A stretch of DNA of 64,000 nt from an uncultured Marinobacter sp. (GCF_947488835.1 NZ_CANLBK010000002.1:124001-188000); one strand, 5' to 3'. Positions 46,251-56,238 are shown, counted from the first letter of the stretch. Notes: generated from the sequence alone by a model not told the origin. Program-made: numbers and translations.

Positions 46251-47033
46251 TTAGAGCCGCGACGGAGAAAACACCAGTTTTACTTCGAAGCGGCTTTTGC
46301 TTCTTTGGTCAGGTGGCGGCTCCGGGTAAGGGCTCGCTGAAAGCGCGGCTTGGTAGGCTGCAAGATCTATTTGTTCAATGCCTGTCGATTTGACCACTCT
46401 CGCACGTGTTAACGCCCCATTGCTCAGTAGCTGAAGCTCTAATGCCATGGTGCTTGTGTCCGTCAGCTTCCTGATGGCGGGTATCCTCAGTGTTTCAAGT
46501 TTCGTTGCCAAATGTGTTGCCAGTTTTATCAGGTAAGGATCCTGTTCGCTGGGCGACAGAGTGATTTTGGTGACGTCTTCTGTTGTTTCCTTGTTTGAAA
46601 CCTGAGTGCGGGCGCCGGATTTGGACGGTGTACTTGAGGCTGTGGGCATTGTCTCGGTTTGGGTCGAGTCCTTTCTGTTGTTTGGCACGGCAGCTTGTGA
46701 GTTGTGGCTGGTAGCGGTTTTCTGATCAGAGTTGGTTGTTGCCAGCTCAGGCGTTGTCAGCCCGGGGTTGTTGACGGGTGGTACCTCAAAGGGCGGGTTG
46801 CGAGCCACTGACTTTTCGTTTGGTTGTTGCAGGTTTGTAGACGCGGGTGTTTTCTGGCTGCTATCTACTGCCACCAACTCAAGATTTATTTGGTGTCGGT
46901 GCTGTGTGGGCGAATCCGGAAGAATGGCTGGAAATCCAGATAATAGCAGCGTATGAATCAGGAAGGCGGTTGATAAAGCTAGGGCGATCCGATGCTTCGC
47001 CGGAAGGCTGTTGTTGCTGCCATGCTCCAGCAT
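46251..47033 (-). CDS. TonB-like energy transducer, orphan
   Basis: 260 residues. An N-terminal membrane anchor (about 15-36) with a His in the helix (FLIHTLLL, as in TonB SxxxH helices) is followed by a long low-complexity Pro/Thr/Ser/Asn-rich periplasmic spacer and a C-terminal TonB domain (about 170-260) including LQLLSNGALTRARVVKSTG and LSASPYPEPPP. It should couple ExbBD-driven proton flow to outer-membrane receptors. No exbB, exbD or receptor gene is adjacent. Confidence 0.8.
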   Translation of the reverse strand: MLEHGSNNSLPAKHRIALALSTAFLIHTLLLSGFPAILPDSPTQHRHQINLELVAVDSSQKTPASTNLQQPNEKSVARNPPFEVPPVNNPGLTTPELATTNSDQKTATSHNSQAAVPNNRKDSTQTETMPTASSTPSKSGARTQVSNKETTEDVTKITLSPSEQDPYLIKLATHLATKLETLRIPAIRKLTDTSTMALELQLLSNGALTRARVVKSTGIEQIDLAAYQAALSASPYPEPPPDQRSKSRFEVKLVFSPSRL

Positions 47034-47115
47034 TGAACTCAGGTATCTCCTTTACTGCCAGATGATCACTGCGCCAGGCGCCGGACCCGCATGGTAAATG
47101 CGGGCCTCGGCCCGG

Positions 47116-49320
47116 TCAGGCAGTTTTGCTACGAAGGGAGCCGACGACGGCGTCCAGTGCCCGATCGATGAGGGCCCCTTGCTCAAGCCGTGTCATTCTT
47201 CCGCGTCGCATTTCGTGGGCAAGGTCCGTGCGGGTTTTTTCGATGACCTTTAGCCCCATACGATTTACAAAGACAAAGCAGTCCGCTTCGTCAATGATGG
47301 CGGAAAGCTTGCAGCGGAAGCTTGCACCATTAACCAGCCTGAACTCAACCCAATGACCAATTTCCAGCATATCAATCTGGGCCATGAACTCGGCAATCAC
47401 CGCATCTTCAGGCTGGGGCTCAGTTTGGTTCTTTGTTTCATCCAGGGTCTCTTCATGAGCGGGTAGCTCTTCGGCTGCCTCCATGTTGGAGCTTGCGCGG
47501 AAAGCTTCTGCCAACTCATGCTTGAGTAAACTCATTGTGTCGTCAAGCTTGGTGGCGTTATAGGAAACTTCTTCCAGCCCCGCTCTAAGCGATTTGAGAA
47601 GGCCGGGTACCACGCGAACCCACTGATCTCTTTCAGTGTCTTCCTGGTGCGGATGAAGGCACCAGATAAGATCATCAACAACTTTGACGCTTTCTTGCCA
47701 GCGATGTTCTACATCGTCCCGCAGGTAAGCGAGGAACATGAATCGGCTCCAGCCATTGATAAGAATGGTATGGACGGATTCCGGGAGGCGGTAGCGCGCT
47801 ACGCGTTCTTTTATGACCCGGTCGACCATTTCCTGGGCTTTCTGGGATTTGATGCGGCCACGTTCCGATTCACGGGTACGTTGCTCTACCAGAGACGATT
47901 TCCGGTTTTCTCTGGCAAGGAACTCCTCAAACTCTTCATTCAGAGTTTCGAAAAGTGCAATATCGCCATCAAATTCGCACAGGATTCGCTGCACAATGCT
48001 GTGAATTTTTTCATACAGCTTGTCCCGCGCCTTTTCGTCGCTGTTGCTCCAGCCTATACCCGCACGGGCCAGTCCATTGAGCAGTTTGCGCGCAGGGTGC
48101 GTCGTCTTGCTGAAAAAGCTTTTGTCTTTGATAACAACTTTCAGAATCGGAATCTGCAACCGGCTGATCAGAACCTGAACCGGTGCTGACAAGCTGTAAT
48201 CGTCAAGAATGAACTCAAATAACATGGATACGAGGTTGATCAGATCCTCATCCATTTCCTCCAGCGCAGGCTTTTTGCCGTCGTTTGTTTTGGCTTGGGC
48301 CAGGATCTGTTGCACGACGCTAAGGAGATCGATGGTAAGCGGATCGCCTTCGCTGAGGTTAAGCTGAGAGTCTGCCTGGGTATTTAGAGGTAGTGCGGCC
48401 AGCAGGCTGATCAGTTCATTGCTACCGACAACCCGTATGTCTGAGCTGTACTGGCGTGATGGTATGCCGGCATTGGCCCTCTGGCGTGCTAGTAACTGAT
48501 GGATTTGCTCGAAGACGGCGTTGCTGCCCTGGTCGCCACTCGACTGACGATCATGGGGCGCGCCGTTATTCGCGCTCTCGGAAGACGCTTGGCTCTCCGC
48601 AGGGCTGCTATGCTGCTGCCCGGTTTTTCCGTGATAGCGGAAATTGGGAATAACCCCTGCTTGAACGAGAATTCTGTTGGCTTCATCCAGAAGCATTCCC
48701 AGATTGGAAACAACGTAGCGGTCGAACTGCTTAAGCAGAATCAATCGTTCCCGGATTTGAATTTCCAGAGCCTGAATCGCTTCAGTAAATGCGCTGCAAA
48801 GATGTTCCGGGGCCATGGGGTTGACCGGGGACTCGTCAGAAGCGCCGTCATAGACATGACTAAAGCGAGTCTGAAGCTGGATGAGCGGCCCCTGGAAGTG
48901 CGCTTTAGCTTTGGTGATCATGGCAGTCAGAGCTACTTGCTCTTCAAGGTCGTCGTTGCCCACCAGTGCCAGATTGTCTGCGTTTGCTTGCCGTCCCAGA
49001 GTGTCTTCGTGCAGTTGAATAGTATGGGGGGGATTTGCAAAAAATTGCGCAACGGTATTCTGGAAGTGGCGCTCTACGCCTTTGCGCTTGATGCGGATTT
49101 CCCGCATGGCTTCAAAATAACGGTTCTGCTCGTTGTTGCTGCGGGCATTGTTTGCCAGTTCGAACAGCGAATCATCAACGGCATCAAACGCGCCCTGCAA
49201 TAGATCTCCGAGCCCGGCGACAACTGTGTCGCGGATGCGGGTGACCTCCACAGGAACCGGCTCGCTGCTTCCCGCTTCCCTGTGCTCGCGGAGGTAATGT
49301 ATGCCGGACTGCTTGTCCAT
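47116..49320 (-). CDS. DUF1631 family protein
   Basis: 734 residues from the ATG at 49320 (AGGAG six bases upstream; an in-frame TTG eight codons earlier is worse). It matches DUF1631, large helical cytoplasmic proteins of gammaproteobacteria that are often misnamed thymidine phosphorylase. The C-terminal 100 residues (GHWVEFRLVNGASFRCKLSA and beyond) resemble a PilZ-like beta barrel, which is inference. No enzyme motif is evident. It lies 82 bp upstream of the TonB-like gene on the same strand. Confidence 0.75.
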   Translation of the reverse strand: MDKQSGIHYLREHREAGSSEPVPVEVTRIRDTVVAGLGDLLQGAFDAVDDSLFELANNARSNNEQNRYFEAMREIRIKRKGVERHFQNTVAQFFANPPHTIQLHEDTLGRQANADNLALVGNDDLEEQVALTAMITKAKAHFQGPLIQLQTRFSHVYDGASDESPVNPMAPEHLCSAFTEAIQALEIQIRERLILLKQFDRYVVSNLGMLLDEANRILVQAGVIPNFRYHGKTGQQHSSPAESQASSESANNGAPHDRQSSGDQGSNAVFEQIHQLLARQRANAGIPSRQYSSDIRVVGSNELISLLAALPLNTQADSQLNLSEGDPLTIDLLSVVQQILAQAKTNDGKKPALEEMDEDLINLVSMLFEFILDDYSLSAPVQVLISRLQIPILKVVIKDKSFFSKTTHPARKLLNGLARAGIGWSNSDEKARDKLYEKIHSIVQRILCEFDGDIALFETLNEEFEEFLARENRKSSLVEQRTRESERGRIKSQKAQEMVDRVIKERVARYRLPESVHTILINGWSRFMFLAYLRDDVEHRWQESVKVVDDLIWCLHPHQEDTERDQWVRVVPGLLKSLRAGLEEVSYNATKLDDTMSLLKHELAEAFRASSNMEAAEELPAHEETLDETKNQTEPQPEDAVIAEFMAQIDMLEIGHWVEFRLVNGASFRCKLSAIIDEADCFVFVNRMGLKVIEKTRTDLAHEMRRGRMTRLEQGALIDRALDAVVGSLRSKTA

Positions 49321-49450
49321 GGCCGACTCCTGTTTGCGGCTCAACCGGGTACATGACCGAGTTAGACTATCTGTTTTTTAGTTATGGGCTAAATTTACCG
49401 CATTTTCCGCTTGGTTAACATGAATAAAATCTAACCAAAGCGCTTATCTG

Positions 49451-49480
49451 AAAAAAAGGGTGTCCCAATGGAGCACCCTT
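49451..49480 (-). terminator. Rho-independent terminator of the Yip1 gene
   Basis: Read on the minus strand, AAGGGTG (49480-49474) pairs with CACCCTT (49462-49456) and runs into seven T in total. It is 41 bases past the Yip1-family stop codon. Confidence 0.8.
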
Positions 49481-49521
49481 GGTAGTTTCTTCGACATGAA
49501 GGTGTGGGGTGAGCCTGACCC

Positions 49522-50124
49522 TCAGCTTACATACACCGGACCAATGCCGACGCTCCAGATCACCACACTGATGGCAAGAAGGGCGACAAACATGACCAGC
49601 CCAACCGTCAGCACCGCTGTGGCAAACATGAATCCACGGTCTTCAGGGATTTTCATGAGTATGGGGAGGCCTTCATAAAGAAGGTACACCGCATACGCAA
49701 TGGCAACGAGTCCTGCCAGCATGTTTACCCAGATATTGGGGTAGGCCGCTATAACGCCGATCAGGAACATAGGGGTGGCGGTATAAGCCGCCATCGCCAC
49801 GCCTCTCGGCACTCTATCTACCGCATCGTAGGTTGCTGCAAAAAAATCAATGAATTTTCCGAGAATGAATATGCCTGCCAGCATGGCGGCATAGAACAGA
49901 ACGGACAGGCTTAGCGCGCTGTTTATGGACAGGCGTGTGACTTGTCCGTCACCAATCTGCCAGCCTACCTGGGTGGTTCCAAAGAACCCGGCCAAGGCGG
50001 GAATAAGAGCGAGAAGTAGCACGTGCCCTAGATAAAGTTGGGAAATGGACTCGGAATCGTTCCGAATGGCTTTCCATTGCTGATCGGGGTGGGTCAGAAG
50101 ACCAAAAGTGTTCGACAAGCTCAT
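49522..50124 (-). CDS. Yip1-family membrane protein
   Basis: 200 residues from the ATG at 50124, with AAGGAG seven bases upstream. About five transmembrane helices and the N-terminal segment FGLLTHPDQQWKAIRND, typical of bacterial Yip1 proteins. Function unknown in bacteria. It is followed by a good terminator. Confidence 0.82.
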   Translation of the reverse strand: MSLSNTFGLLTHPDQQWKAIRNDSESISQLYLGHVLLLALIPALAGFFGTTQVGWQIGDGQVTRLSINSALSLSVLFYAAMLAGIFILGKFIDFFAATYDAVDRVPRGVAMAAYTATPMFLIGVIAAYPNIWVNMLAGLVAIAYAVYLLYEGLPILMKIPEDRGFMFATAVLTVGLVMFVALLAISVVIWSVGIGPVYVS

Positions 50125-50229
50125 GGACAAACTCCTTAGCATTATTATTGTTCGGTGTTCCTAATGAGTGTTGGCGGTAGATTGATATGCGTCAAGGAGC
50201 TGGTTACATTTTGATCTTTCAAGAAAGAG

Positions 50230-50260
50230 CTTCGCTATAACTGGAACGTCTATAGCGAAG
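50230..50260 (-). terminator. Hairpin after the CorB-type gene
   Basis: CTTCGCTATA (50230-50239) and TATAGCGAAG (50251-50260) form a perfect 10-bp stem with an 11-nt loop, 15 bases past the stop codon; a CTCTTTCTT stretch follows on the minus strand. Confidence 0.65.
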
Positions 50261-50275
50261 TGGAATCAGGCTGGG

Positions 50276-51559
50276 TTAAACGATGGAAAGTGCGCGTTTT
50301 TTGCGCTTCTTTGGGTGCACAATTGCGGCCTTCACAACGTTGTCCTTGATCTGGAGAACCTCTACCCGGTGGCCGTCTACCTTTAGGCAAACGTTGGTGT
50401 CCGGGATGTTTTCAAGGGTTTCAGTGATCAGGCCGTTGAGGGTTTTCGGGCCGTCTGTGGGTAGTTTCCAGCCCAGGGATTTGTTGATTGTGCGTACGGA
50501 TGCGGTGCCGTCAATAATAAACGTGCCGTCGTCCTGGGGGATGATATCTGGGCTGGCTGCAGCGTAATCCGTTGTGAATTCGCCAACGATCTCTTCCAGA
50601 ATGTCCTCAAGGGTAGCGAGTCCAAGTACATCGCCATACTCATCGACCACAATGCCAAACCGGCGCTTTCCTTTCTGAAAGTTGATGAGCTGTGTATTCA
50701 GTGGCGTGCTTTCAGGAACGAAGTAGGGCTCTTGGCAAAGCTGCATGATCATGGGTTTGCTGATCTCGTCTTGCTGGAGCAGTTTCGTTGCGCTGCGCAG
50801 GTGCAGGATGCCCTGAATATTGTTGATGTCGCCGTTGAACACCGGCAGCCGAGTGTGTTGGCTATTTCTCAACTGGCGCAAAATGGTATCGGTGTCATCA
50901 TCCAGATCGATGCCGGAAACTTCGTTGCGGGGCACCATGATGTCGTTCACAGTTACTTTTTCGAGATCGAGGATGCTGACCAGCATGTCCTTGTGTTTGG
51001 TCGGGATGAGGGCGCCAGCTTCGTTTACCAGGGTCCTGAGTTCTTCACGGCTCAGGTGATCGCTGGCAGAGTCGCTTGGAGAAATTCTGAGGATCCAGAG
51101 TATCGCACCGGTAAACAGGTTTACCGCCCATACGATCGGATAAAGGACTTTTAGCAGAGGCCCGAGAATATAGCTCGCGGGGAAGGCTATTTTTTCCGGG
51201 AACAGGGATGCCAGAGTCTTCGGGGTGACCTCGGCAAAAATCAGTATGACGATGGTCAGTAGTAGCGTGGCGATGGCAATGCCGGCATCGCCCCAGATGC
51301 GGATAGCTATAACCGTGGCTATGGAAGACGCCAGGATGTTGACGAAGTTGTTGCCAATCAGAATGATGCCGATCAGCTGGTCGGTGCGCTTCAATAATCC
51401 CTGTGCCCGCTTGGCGCCTTTGTGGCCGGTTTTGGCCATATGTTTGAGGCGATACCGGTTAAGAGACATCATTCCGGTTTCAGAGCTGGAAAAGAATGCC
51501 GACAGCATGATCAGCCCGACGAGAATAATCGACAGCGCAGTAAGCGATGTACCGTCCAA
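50276..51559 (-). CDS. CNNM/CorB-family transporter with CBS pair
   Basis: 427 residues from a TTG start with AAGGA about eleven bases upstream; no ATG occurs before the first membrane helix. A CNNM domain of about four helices (residues 5-150, with the SSSETGMMSLNRYRLKH segment), a CBS pair (about 205-330, VNDIMVPRNEVSGI and FGIVVDEYGDVLGLATLEDI) and the CorC_HlyC domain (about 345-420) are in order. It probably exports Mg2+ or Co2+. The order ffh, ypjD, corB-type gene recalls E. coli (yfjD). Confidence 0.9.
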   Translation of the reverse strand: MDGTSLTALSIILVGLIMLSAFFSSSETGMMSLNRYRLKHMAKTGHKGAKRAQGLLKRTDQLIGIILIGNNFVNILASSIATVIAIRIWGDAGIAIATLLLTIVILIFAEVTPKTLASLFPEKIAFPASYILGPLLKVLYPIVWAVNLFTGAILWILRISPSDSASDHLSREELRTLVNEAGALIPTKHKDMLVSILDLEKVTVNDIMVPRNEVSGIDLDDDTDTILRQLRNSQHTRLPVFNGDINNIQGILHLRSATKLLQQDEISKPMIMQLCQEPYFVPESTPLNTQLINFQKGKRRFGIVVDEYGDVLGLATLEDILEEIVGEFTTDYAAASPDIIPQDDGTFIIDGTASVRTINKSLGWKLPTDGPKTLNGLITETLENIPDTNVCLKVDGHRVEVLQIKDNVVKAAIVHPKKRKKRALSIV

Positions 51560-51641
51560 ACCAGAGGTGTCCTTATATTGCTGACAAGTAGCGAAAATAG
51601 GTTGTGATTGTGCTTGGTGTCAAGAGGTTGTGAGCCAGATA

Positions 51642-52448
51642 TCAGCCGCCTCTCTGGAACACCAGCTCGAGGGCGAATTTGCTGCCATAAAAGGCCACCA
51701 TTAGGAGGGCGCAGCCGGCTAATGTCCAGCGGCTTGCTGTCATTCCTCGCCAGCCTTTGGTATAGCGGCCCACGAGCAGAGCTATAAAGACCAGCAGCGA
51801 AAGTATGGAGAATACCGTTTTATGGGCCAGATTTTGGGCAAAAAGATTTTCTATGAACACGGCCCCGGTGATGATGGCCAGGGTTAGCATGACAACACCT
51901 GCCCAGACCATTTCGAAAAGTAGCGATTCCATGGTTTGGAGGGGGGGCAAGTTGCGTATCAACGGGCTGTTATAGTTTTGTTTGAGCTGCCGGTTCTGAA
52001 AGTAAAGTAAGATTGCTTGTATAGCCGCGAGAGAAAACAGGCTGTAGGCTGTGACGGACAGTGCAATGTGAGACAGTACGCCGTAGCTTTCATCAGATAC
52101 CAGTCGCGACGGCGTATGCGTAATCAGGGTCATTATGATGGTGAGCGCTGCCAGTGGGTAAACGCCGAGGAACAGGCTTTGAACAGGCTTCCTCAAATTC
52201 AGGCCCAGCAGTAAGAACACGATTAACCAAGAGATCAGCACCGAGCTTTTAAAGAAACCCAGATCGACACCGCCATCATGGTAGAGGGTCTGCGAGATCA
52301 AAAGCCCGTGAGACGTTAGCGCCAGCATGCCGATAAGGGTAGTTATCGCTATATTGCTGTGCACGCGACCACGGAAGTGGAGCGCCTGCAGAGCGGTACC
52401 GACGCTGTACAGAAAAAGAGAGGTGACCGCGAGAATCAGCGTTCCCAT
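51642..52448 (-). CDS. YpjD/CcsA-family cytochrome c assembly-type membrane protein
   Basis: 268 residues with about eight transmembrane helices and AAGGAAG before the ATG. The CcsA/CcmC-type helix with HIALSVTAYSLFSLAAIQAI and the later HKTVFSILS supply the family His residues. The cytochrome-assembly role is uncertain for this ffh-linked branch (YpjD). Divergent from ffh. Confidence 0.85.
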   Translation of the reverse strand: MGTLILAVTSLFLYSVGTALQALHFRGRVHSNIAITTLIGMLALTSHGLLISQTLYHDGGVDLGFFKSSVLISWLIVFLLLGLNLRKPVQSLFLGVYPLAALTIIMTLITHTPSRLVSDESYGVLSHIALSVTAYSLFSLAAIQAILLYFQNRQLKQNYNSPLIRNLPPLQTMESLLFEMVWAGVVMLTLAIITGAVFIENLFAQNLAHKTVFSILSLLVFIALLVGRYTKGWRGMTASRWTLAGCALLMVAFYGSKFALELVFQRGG

Positions 52449-52539
52449 AACTTCCTTTATTAACCACTGTGCTGGCTGGGGATCGACAGATGTGGCTGTC
52501 GATTTGACCGGGTTGGTCGTTTCAGAGCGATAGTCTGGT

Positions 52540-52545
52540 TATAAT
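52540..52545 (+). promoter_or_regulatory. -10 box upstream of ffh
   Basis: A perfect TATAAT in the 182-bp gap before ffh; the -35 at the expected spacing (TCGTTT) is poor. A start near 52552 gives a leader of about 79 nt. Confidence 0.45.
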
Positions 52546-52630
52546 GTCGCGATTATGCAACAGGAATCAAGGAGCCGAAGCTGGCTCTGAGGTTTGTGCA
52601 CTCAATTTATCCGGGGAACGGAAGAGCAAC

Positions 52631-54019
52631 ATGTTTGAGAACCTCCAAGACCGACTTTCCGGTAGCCTGCGCAAGATTTCCGGTCAGGCGCGGCTCACCG
52701 AAGACAATATTAAGGACACTCTCCGGGAAGTGCGTATGGCACTGCTGGAGGCAGACGTCGCCCTGCCGGTGGTGAAGGACTTTGTTGAGGGTGTCCGTCA
52801 GCGCGCTATCGGGCAAGAAGTTCAGCGCAGCCTTTCCCCGGGCCAAGTCTTCATCAAGGTTGTTCAGCAGGAGCTGGAGCGAGTCATGGGCGAGGGGAAT
52901 GAAACCCTCAATCTTGCCGTTCAACCTCCCGCTGTGATCATGATGGCTGGTCTTCAGGGTGCTGGTAAAACCACCACGGTTGCAAAGTTGTCGCGTTTCC
53001 TTAAAGAGCGCCACAAAAAGACCGTCATGGTGGTGAGTGCTGACGTCTACCGGCCGGCTGCGATCAAGCAGTTGGAGACGTTGGCCGGTGAAGTGGGTGT
53101 TGAGTTTTTCCCCAGTACCGCCGATCAAGACCCTGTTGCCATTGCGGAAGGTGCGGTAGCAGCTGCCCGCAAGAAGCATATCGATGTGGTTATTCTCGAT
53201 ACTGCGGGCCGCCTGCACGTTGATGAGCAGATGATGGGTGAGATTGGTCGCCTGCATAAGTCTGTTAAGCCGGTAGAAACCTTGTTCGTGGTTGATGCCA
53301 TGACGGGGCAAGACGCCGCCAATACGGCCAAGGCATTTAACGATGCCCTGCCACTGACTGGTGTGGTGCTAACCAAAACCGACGGCGACGCTCGCGGTGG
53401 TGCAGCGCTTTCGGTCAGGCATATTACGGGCAAGCCAATCAAGTTTCTGGGTGTTGGTGAAAAGTCGGATGCCCTGGAGCCGTTCTATCCGGATCGGGTT
53501 GCCTCCCGGATTTTGGGTATGGGCGATGTGCTCTCTCTTATTGAGGAAGCCGAGCGCAAGCTCGATCAGAAGAAAGCAGAGAAGCTCACCAAAAAGATCA
53601 AGAAAGGCAAAAGTTTTGATCTGGAAGATTTTCGCGACCAGCTGCAGCAAATGAAGAATATGGGTGGAATCGGTGGCTTGATGGATAAGTTGCCGGGCAT
53701 GGGGCAGATGGCTCAAGCGGCGCAGCAACAGGTTAACGATAAGTCGATGGGGCAGCTGGAAGCGATCATTTGTTCGATGACTCCGAAAGAGCGTCGCTAT
53801 CCGGACGTGATCAACAACTCCCGCAAGCGTCGCATTGCCGCCGGCTCGGGAACGCAGATACAAGATGTGAATCGTCTGCTCAAGCAGCACAAGCAGATGC
53901 AAAAAATGATGAAAAAGTTTAGCAAAAAGGGCGGGATGGCGAATATGATGCGCGGTCTTGGTGGTATGATGCCGCCGGGCGGTGGTGGCGGTGGAATGCC
54001 TCCGTTTGGTCGTATGTAA
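52631..54019 (+). CDS. ffh: Signal recognition particle GTPase
   Basis: 462 residues from the ATG at 52631 (GGAAGAG upstream); the frame extends 29 codons further but MFENLQDRL is the usual start. The N domain, the G domain with GLQGAGKTTT, DTAGRLHVD and TKTDGDARGGA, and the Met-rich M domain with CSMTPKERRYPDVIN and SRKRRIAAGSG are complete. It binds signal sequences and 4.5S RNA and docks with FtsY. The tail is Gly/Met/Pro-rich. Confidence 0.97.
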   Translation: MFENLQDRLSGSLRKISGQARLTEDNIKDTLREVRMALLEADVALPVVKDFVEGVRQRAIGQEVQRSLSPGQVFIKVVQQELERVMGEGNETLNLAVQPPAVIMMAGLQGAGKTTTVAKLSRFLKERHKKTVMVVSADVYRPAAIKQLETLAGEVGVEFFPSTADQDPVAIAEGAVAAARKKHIDVVILDTAGRLHVDEQMMGEIGRLHKSVKPVETLFVVDAMTGQDAANTAKAFNDALPLTGVVLTKTDGDARGGAALSVRHITGKPIKFLGVGEKSDALEPFYPDRVASRILGMGDVLSLIEEAERKLDQKKAEKLTKKIKKGKSFDLEDFRDQLQQMKNMGGIGGLMDKLPGMGQMAQAAQQQVNDKSMGQLEAIICSMTPKERRYPDVINNSRKRRIAAGSGTQIQDVNRLLKQHKQMQKMMKKFSKKGGMANMMRGLGGMMPPGGGGGGMPPFGRM

Positions 54020-54035
54020 AAAGCCTTACATCGAA

Positions 54036-54064
54036 AACATGCAAACAGTCAGTTTGCCTGTTTT
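54036..54064 (+). terminator. Terminator after ffh
   Basis: AACA-x-GCAAAC (54036-54046) pairs with GTTTGC-x-TGTT (54052-54062) with one mismatch and a 5-nt loop, merging into TTTT. It separates ffh from rpsP. Confidence 0.65.
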
Positions 54065-54183
54065 CTTTGGCGCTTATTTAGCATAGAATAGCGCCCCTTT
54101 CGAGTATGGGTCTCCGCGTCAGCCACTCTAGTGGTCGACGTGAAACGTACAAAGTTCGTATAACAGAACAGGATATTGGTTAA

Positions 54184-54423
54184 ATGGTAACAATCCGTTT
54201 GGCTCGCGGCGGCTCTAAGAAGCGCCCGTTCTATCATCTGACAGTCACTGACAGCCGTAATTCACGTGACGGCGCTTTCATTGAGCGCGTTGGCTTTTTC
54301 AACCCGATCGCACGCGGTCAGGAAGAGCGTCTGCGTGTTGATCGCGACCGTGTAAACTACTGGGTTGGCCAGGGTGCACAGACCAGCGATCGCGTTGCAC
54401 AGCTGCTTAAGACTGCTGAGTAA
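54184..54423 (+). CDS. rpsP: 30S ribosomal protein S16
   Basis: 79 residues, standard length. The start [19 protein letters not shown] and the segment [14 protein letters not shown] are diagnostic. First gene of rpsP-rimM-trmD-rplS; a possible -10 TAGAAT lies at 54084-54089. Confidence 0.97.
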   Translation: MVTIRLARGGSKKRPFYHLTVTDSRNSRDGAFIERVGFFNPIARGQEERLRVDRDRVNYWVGQGAQTSDRVAQLLKTAE

Positions 54424-54450
54424 GCTTTTACTGACTACCGAGGTTGTTGT

Positions 54451-54978
54451 ATGACGCAGAATTCGCAGGAAACTGTGATCGGTCGGATTACCTCGGTATT
54501 TGGGGTTAAGGGGTGGCTTAAGGTTTATTCCTTTACCGACCCGATTGACGGAATACTTGGCTATACCAACTGGGTTCTTGATCTGGACGGTAAGCGTATT
54601 CCGGCAAAGCTTGAGGAAGGTCGCCGGCAAGGCAAGGCGATCGTTGTCAGGCTTAAAGGTATTAGTGATCGTGATCTGGCGCGGACATATTGTGGTGCCG
54701 AGGTTAAAGTACCCACGGCTGAGTTGCCGGAACTTCCAGAAGGGGAGTTTTATTGGCGCCAGTTACAAGGGCTTGACGTGTTCACGGTTGAAGGTGAGTG
54801 CCTCGGACGGGTGGATCACCTCATTGAAACCGGCTCCAATGATGTTTTGGTGGTGCATGCAACAGCGGGCTCCATCGATCAGCGTGAGCGCCTGATTCCT
54901 TATCTTCCTGACCAAGTTGTTCGGGAAGTTAATTTAGTAGAGCGCAAACTGATCGCAGACTGGGATTCGGAGTTCTGA
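54451..54978 (+). CDS. rimM: 16S rRNA maturation factor RimM
   Basis: 175 residues. The N-terminal barrel begins GRITSVFGVKGWLKVYS, the PRC-barrel domain has FYWRQLQGLDVFT and ends with YLPDQVVREV. It helps assemble the 30S head around S19. Ribosome site GAGG is seven bases upstream; the trmD start follows by 3 bp. Confidence 0.95.
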   Translation: MTQNSQETVIGRITSVFGVKGWLKVYSFTDPIDGILGYTNWVLDLDGKRIPAKLEEGRRQGKAIVVRLKGISDRDLARTYCGAEVKVPTAELPELPEGEFYWRQLQGLDVFTVEGECLGRVDHLIETGSNDVLVVHATAGSIDQRERLIPYLPDQVVREVNLVERKLIADWDSEF

Positions 54979-54981
54979 CGG

Positions 54982-55728
54982 GTGTGGATTGGCGCAGTCA
55001 GTCTGTTTCCGGAGATGTTCCAGGCGGTAACGGAATACGGGATAACGAGCAGGGCGGTGCGCGATGGTCTTTTGACCTTCGAGAGCTGGAATCCTCGCGA
55101 CTTTACCCAGGATCGGCACCGCACCGTTGACGACCGTCCCTACGGTGGTGGCCCTGGAATGCTGATGAAAATTCAGCCGCTCAGGGAGGCCATTCACGCA
55201 GCGCGGAAAGCGGCACCAGGCAAAGCCTGTGTGGTTTATCTTTCGCCCCAGGGTGAAACGCTGAGCCAGGCTGTTGTTGAGTCACTTGCTGCAGAAGAGC
55301 GGTTGATTCTGGTGGCAGGGCGTTATGAGGGTGTTGATGAGCGCCTGATAGCGACAGAAGTCGACCGGGAAATATCACTGGGAGATTTTGTGCTCTCCGG
55401 TGGTGAACTGGCAGCGATGACTGTTATTGATGCGGTTACACGCCTCATCCCCGGAGCGCTGGGTCATGCGCAGTCAGCAGAGCAGGATTCTTTTGCTGAC
55501 GGTTTGCTGGATTGTCCGCACTACACCCGGCCCGAAGTTTACGAAGGTCAGGCGGTGCCGGATATTTTGTTGGGCGGTCACCATGATCAGATCCGGCGTT
55601 GGCGGCTTAAACAGTCGCTGAGGCGAACCCGGGAACGACGCCCCGATCTGCTTGAAAAGCGGGTGCTTACGGATGAAGAGCGTGAGTTGCTGGGTGAGAT
55701 TTTAAACGAACCGTGTGCCTCTGAATAA
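54982..55728 (+). CDS. trmD: tRNA (guanine-N1)-methyltransferase
   Basis: 248 residues from a GTG; the sequence [12 protein letters not shown] right after it is the normal TrmD N-terminus. The trefoil-knot AdoMet site includes [21 protein letters not shown] and [12 protein letters not shown]. It methylates G37 of tRNAs to prevent frameshifting. Confidence 0.97.
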   Translation: MWIGAVSLFPEMFQAVTEYGITSRAVRDGLLTFESWNPRDFTQDRHRTVDDRPYGGGPGMLMKIQPLREAIHAARKAAPGKACVVYLSPQGETLSQAVVESLAAEERLILVAGRYEGVDERLIATEVDREISLGDFVLSGGELAAMTVIDAVTRLIPGALGHAQSAEQDSFADGLLDCPHYTRPEVYEGQAVPDILLGGHHDQIRRWRLKQSLRRTRERRPDLLEKRVLTDEERELLGEILNEPCASE

Positions 55729-55765
55729 TCAGGGCATTAAAAGATTGGGTATCAGGAGCATTACG

Positions 55766-56122
55766 ATGAGCGGCAAGAACAACATCATCAATCAACTTGA
55801 AACAGAGCAGATGACCAAGGAAGTCCCCGCGTTTGCGCCGGGTGATACCGTGGTTGTTCAGGTTCGTGTAACTGAAGGCAACCGTGAGCGTCTGCAGGCG
55901 TTCGAAGGCGTTGTTATCGGTAAGCGTAACCGTGGCATGAACTCGGCGTTCACCGTACGGAAGATTTCCTACGGCGTAGGCGTTGAGCGTACGTTCCAGA
56001 CCTTCTCCAAGCTGGTCGACAGCGTTGCTGTGAAGCGTCGCGGTGAAGTGCGTCAGGCCAAGCTTTACTACCTGCGCGAGCTCTCGGGCAAGGCAGCACG
56101 TATCAAGGAAAAGCTGGGCTGA
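55766..56122 (+). CDS. rplS: 50S ribosomal protein L19
   Basis: 118 residues from the ATG at 55766 (AGGAG upstream). Core motifs [20 protein letters not shown] and [20 protein letters not shown] are present. L19 lies at the subunit interface. It is the last gene of the S16 operon and is followed by a strong terminator. Confidence 0.97.
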   Translation: MSGKNNIINQLETEQMTKEVPAFAPGDTVVVQVRVTEGNRERLQAFEGVVIGKRNRGMNSAFTVRKISYGVGVERTFQTFSKLVDSVAVKRRGEVRQAKLYYLRELSGKAARIKEKLG

Positions 56123-56153
56123 TCAGCTATTTGCTGAGCAACCTTGCAGTGAG

Positions 56154-56179
56154 AAAGGCAGCCTGATGGCTGCCTTTTT
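56154..56179 (+). terminator. Rho-independent terminator of the rpsP-rplS operon
   Basis: AAAGGCAGCC (56154-56163) and GGCTGCCTTT (56168-56177) close a TGAT loop and run into T residues, 31 bases past the rplS stop codon. Confidence 0.9.
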
Positions 56180-56238
56180 CGTTTCTGGGGAGTCAGAATG
56201 CCTTCTTGTGCATGGCGAGGCTGTTAGAGGGTTAGGGT

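Noticed and set aside
47116..49320. DUF1631 protein as thymidine phosphorylase
   Set aside because: No phosphorylase motifs; that name is a known misannotation of the family.
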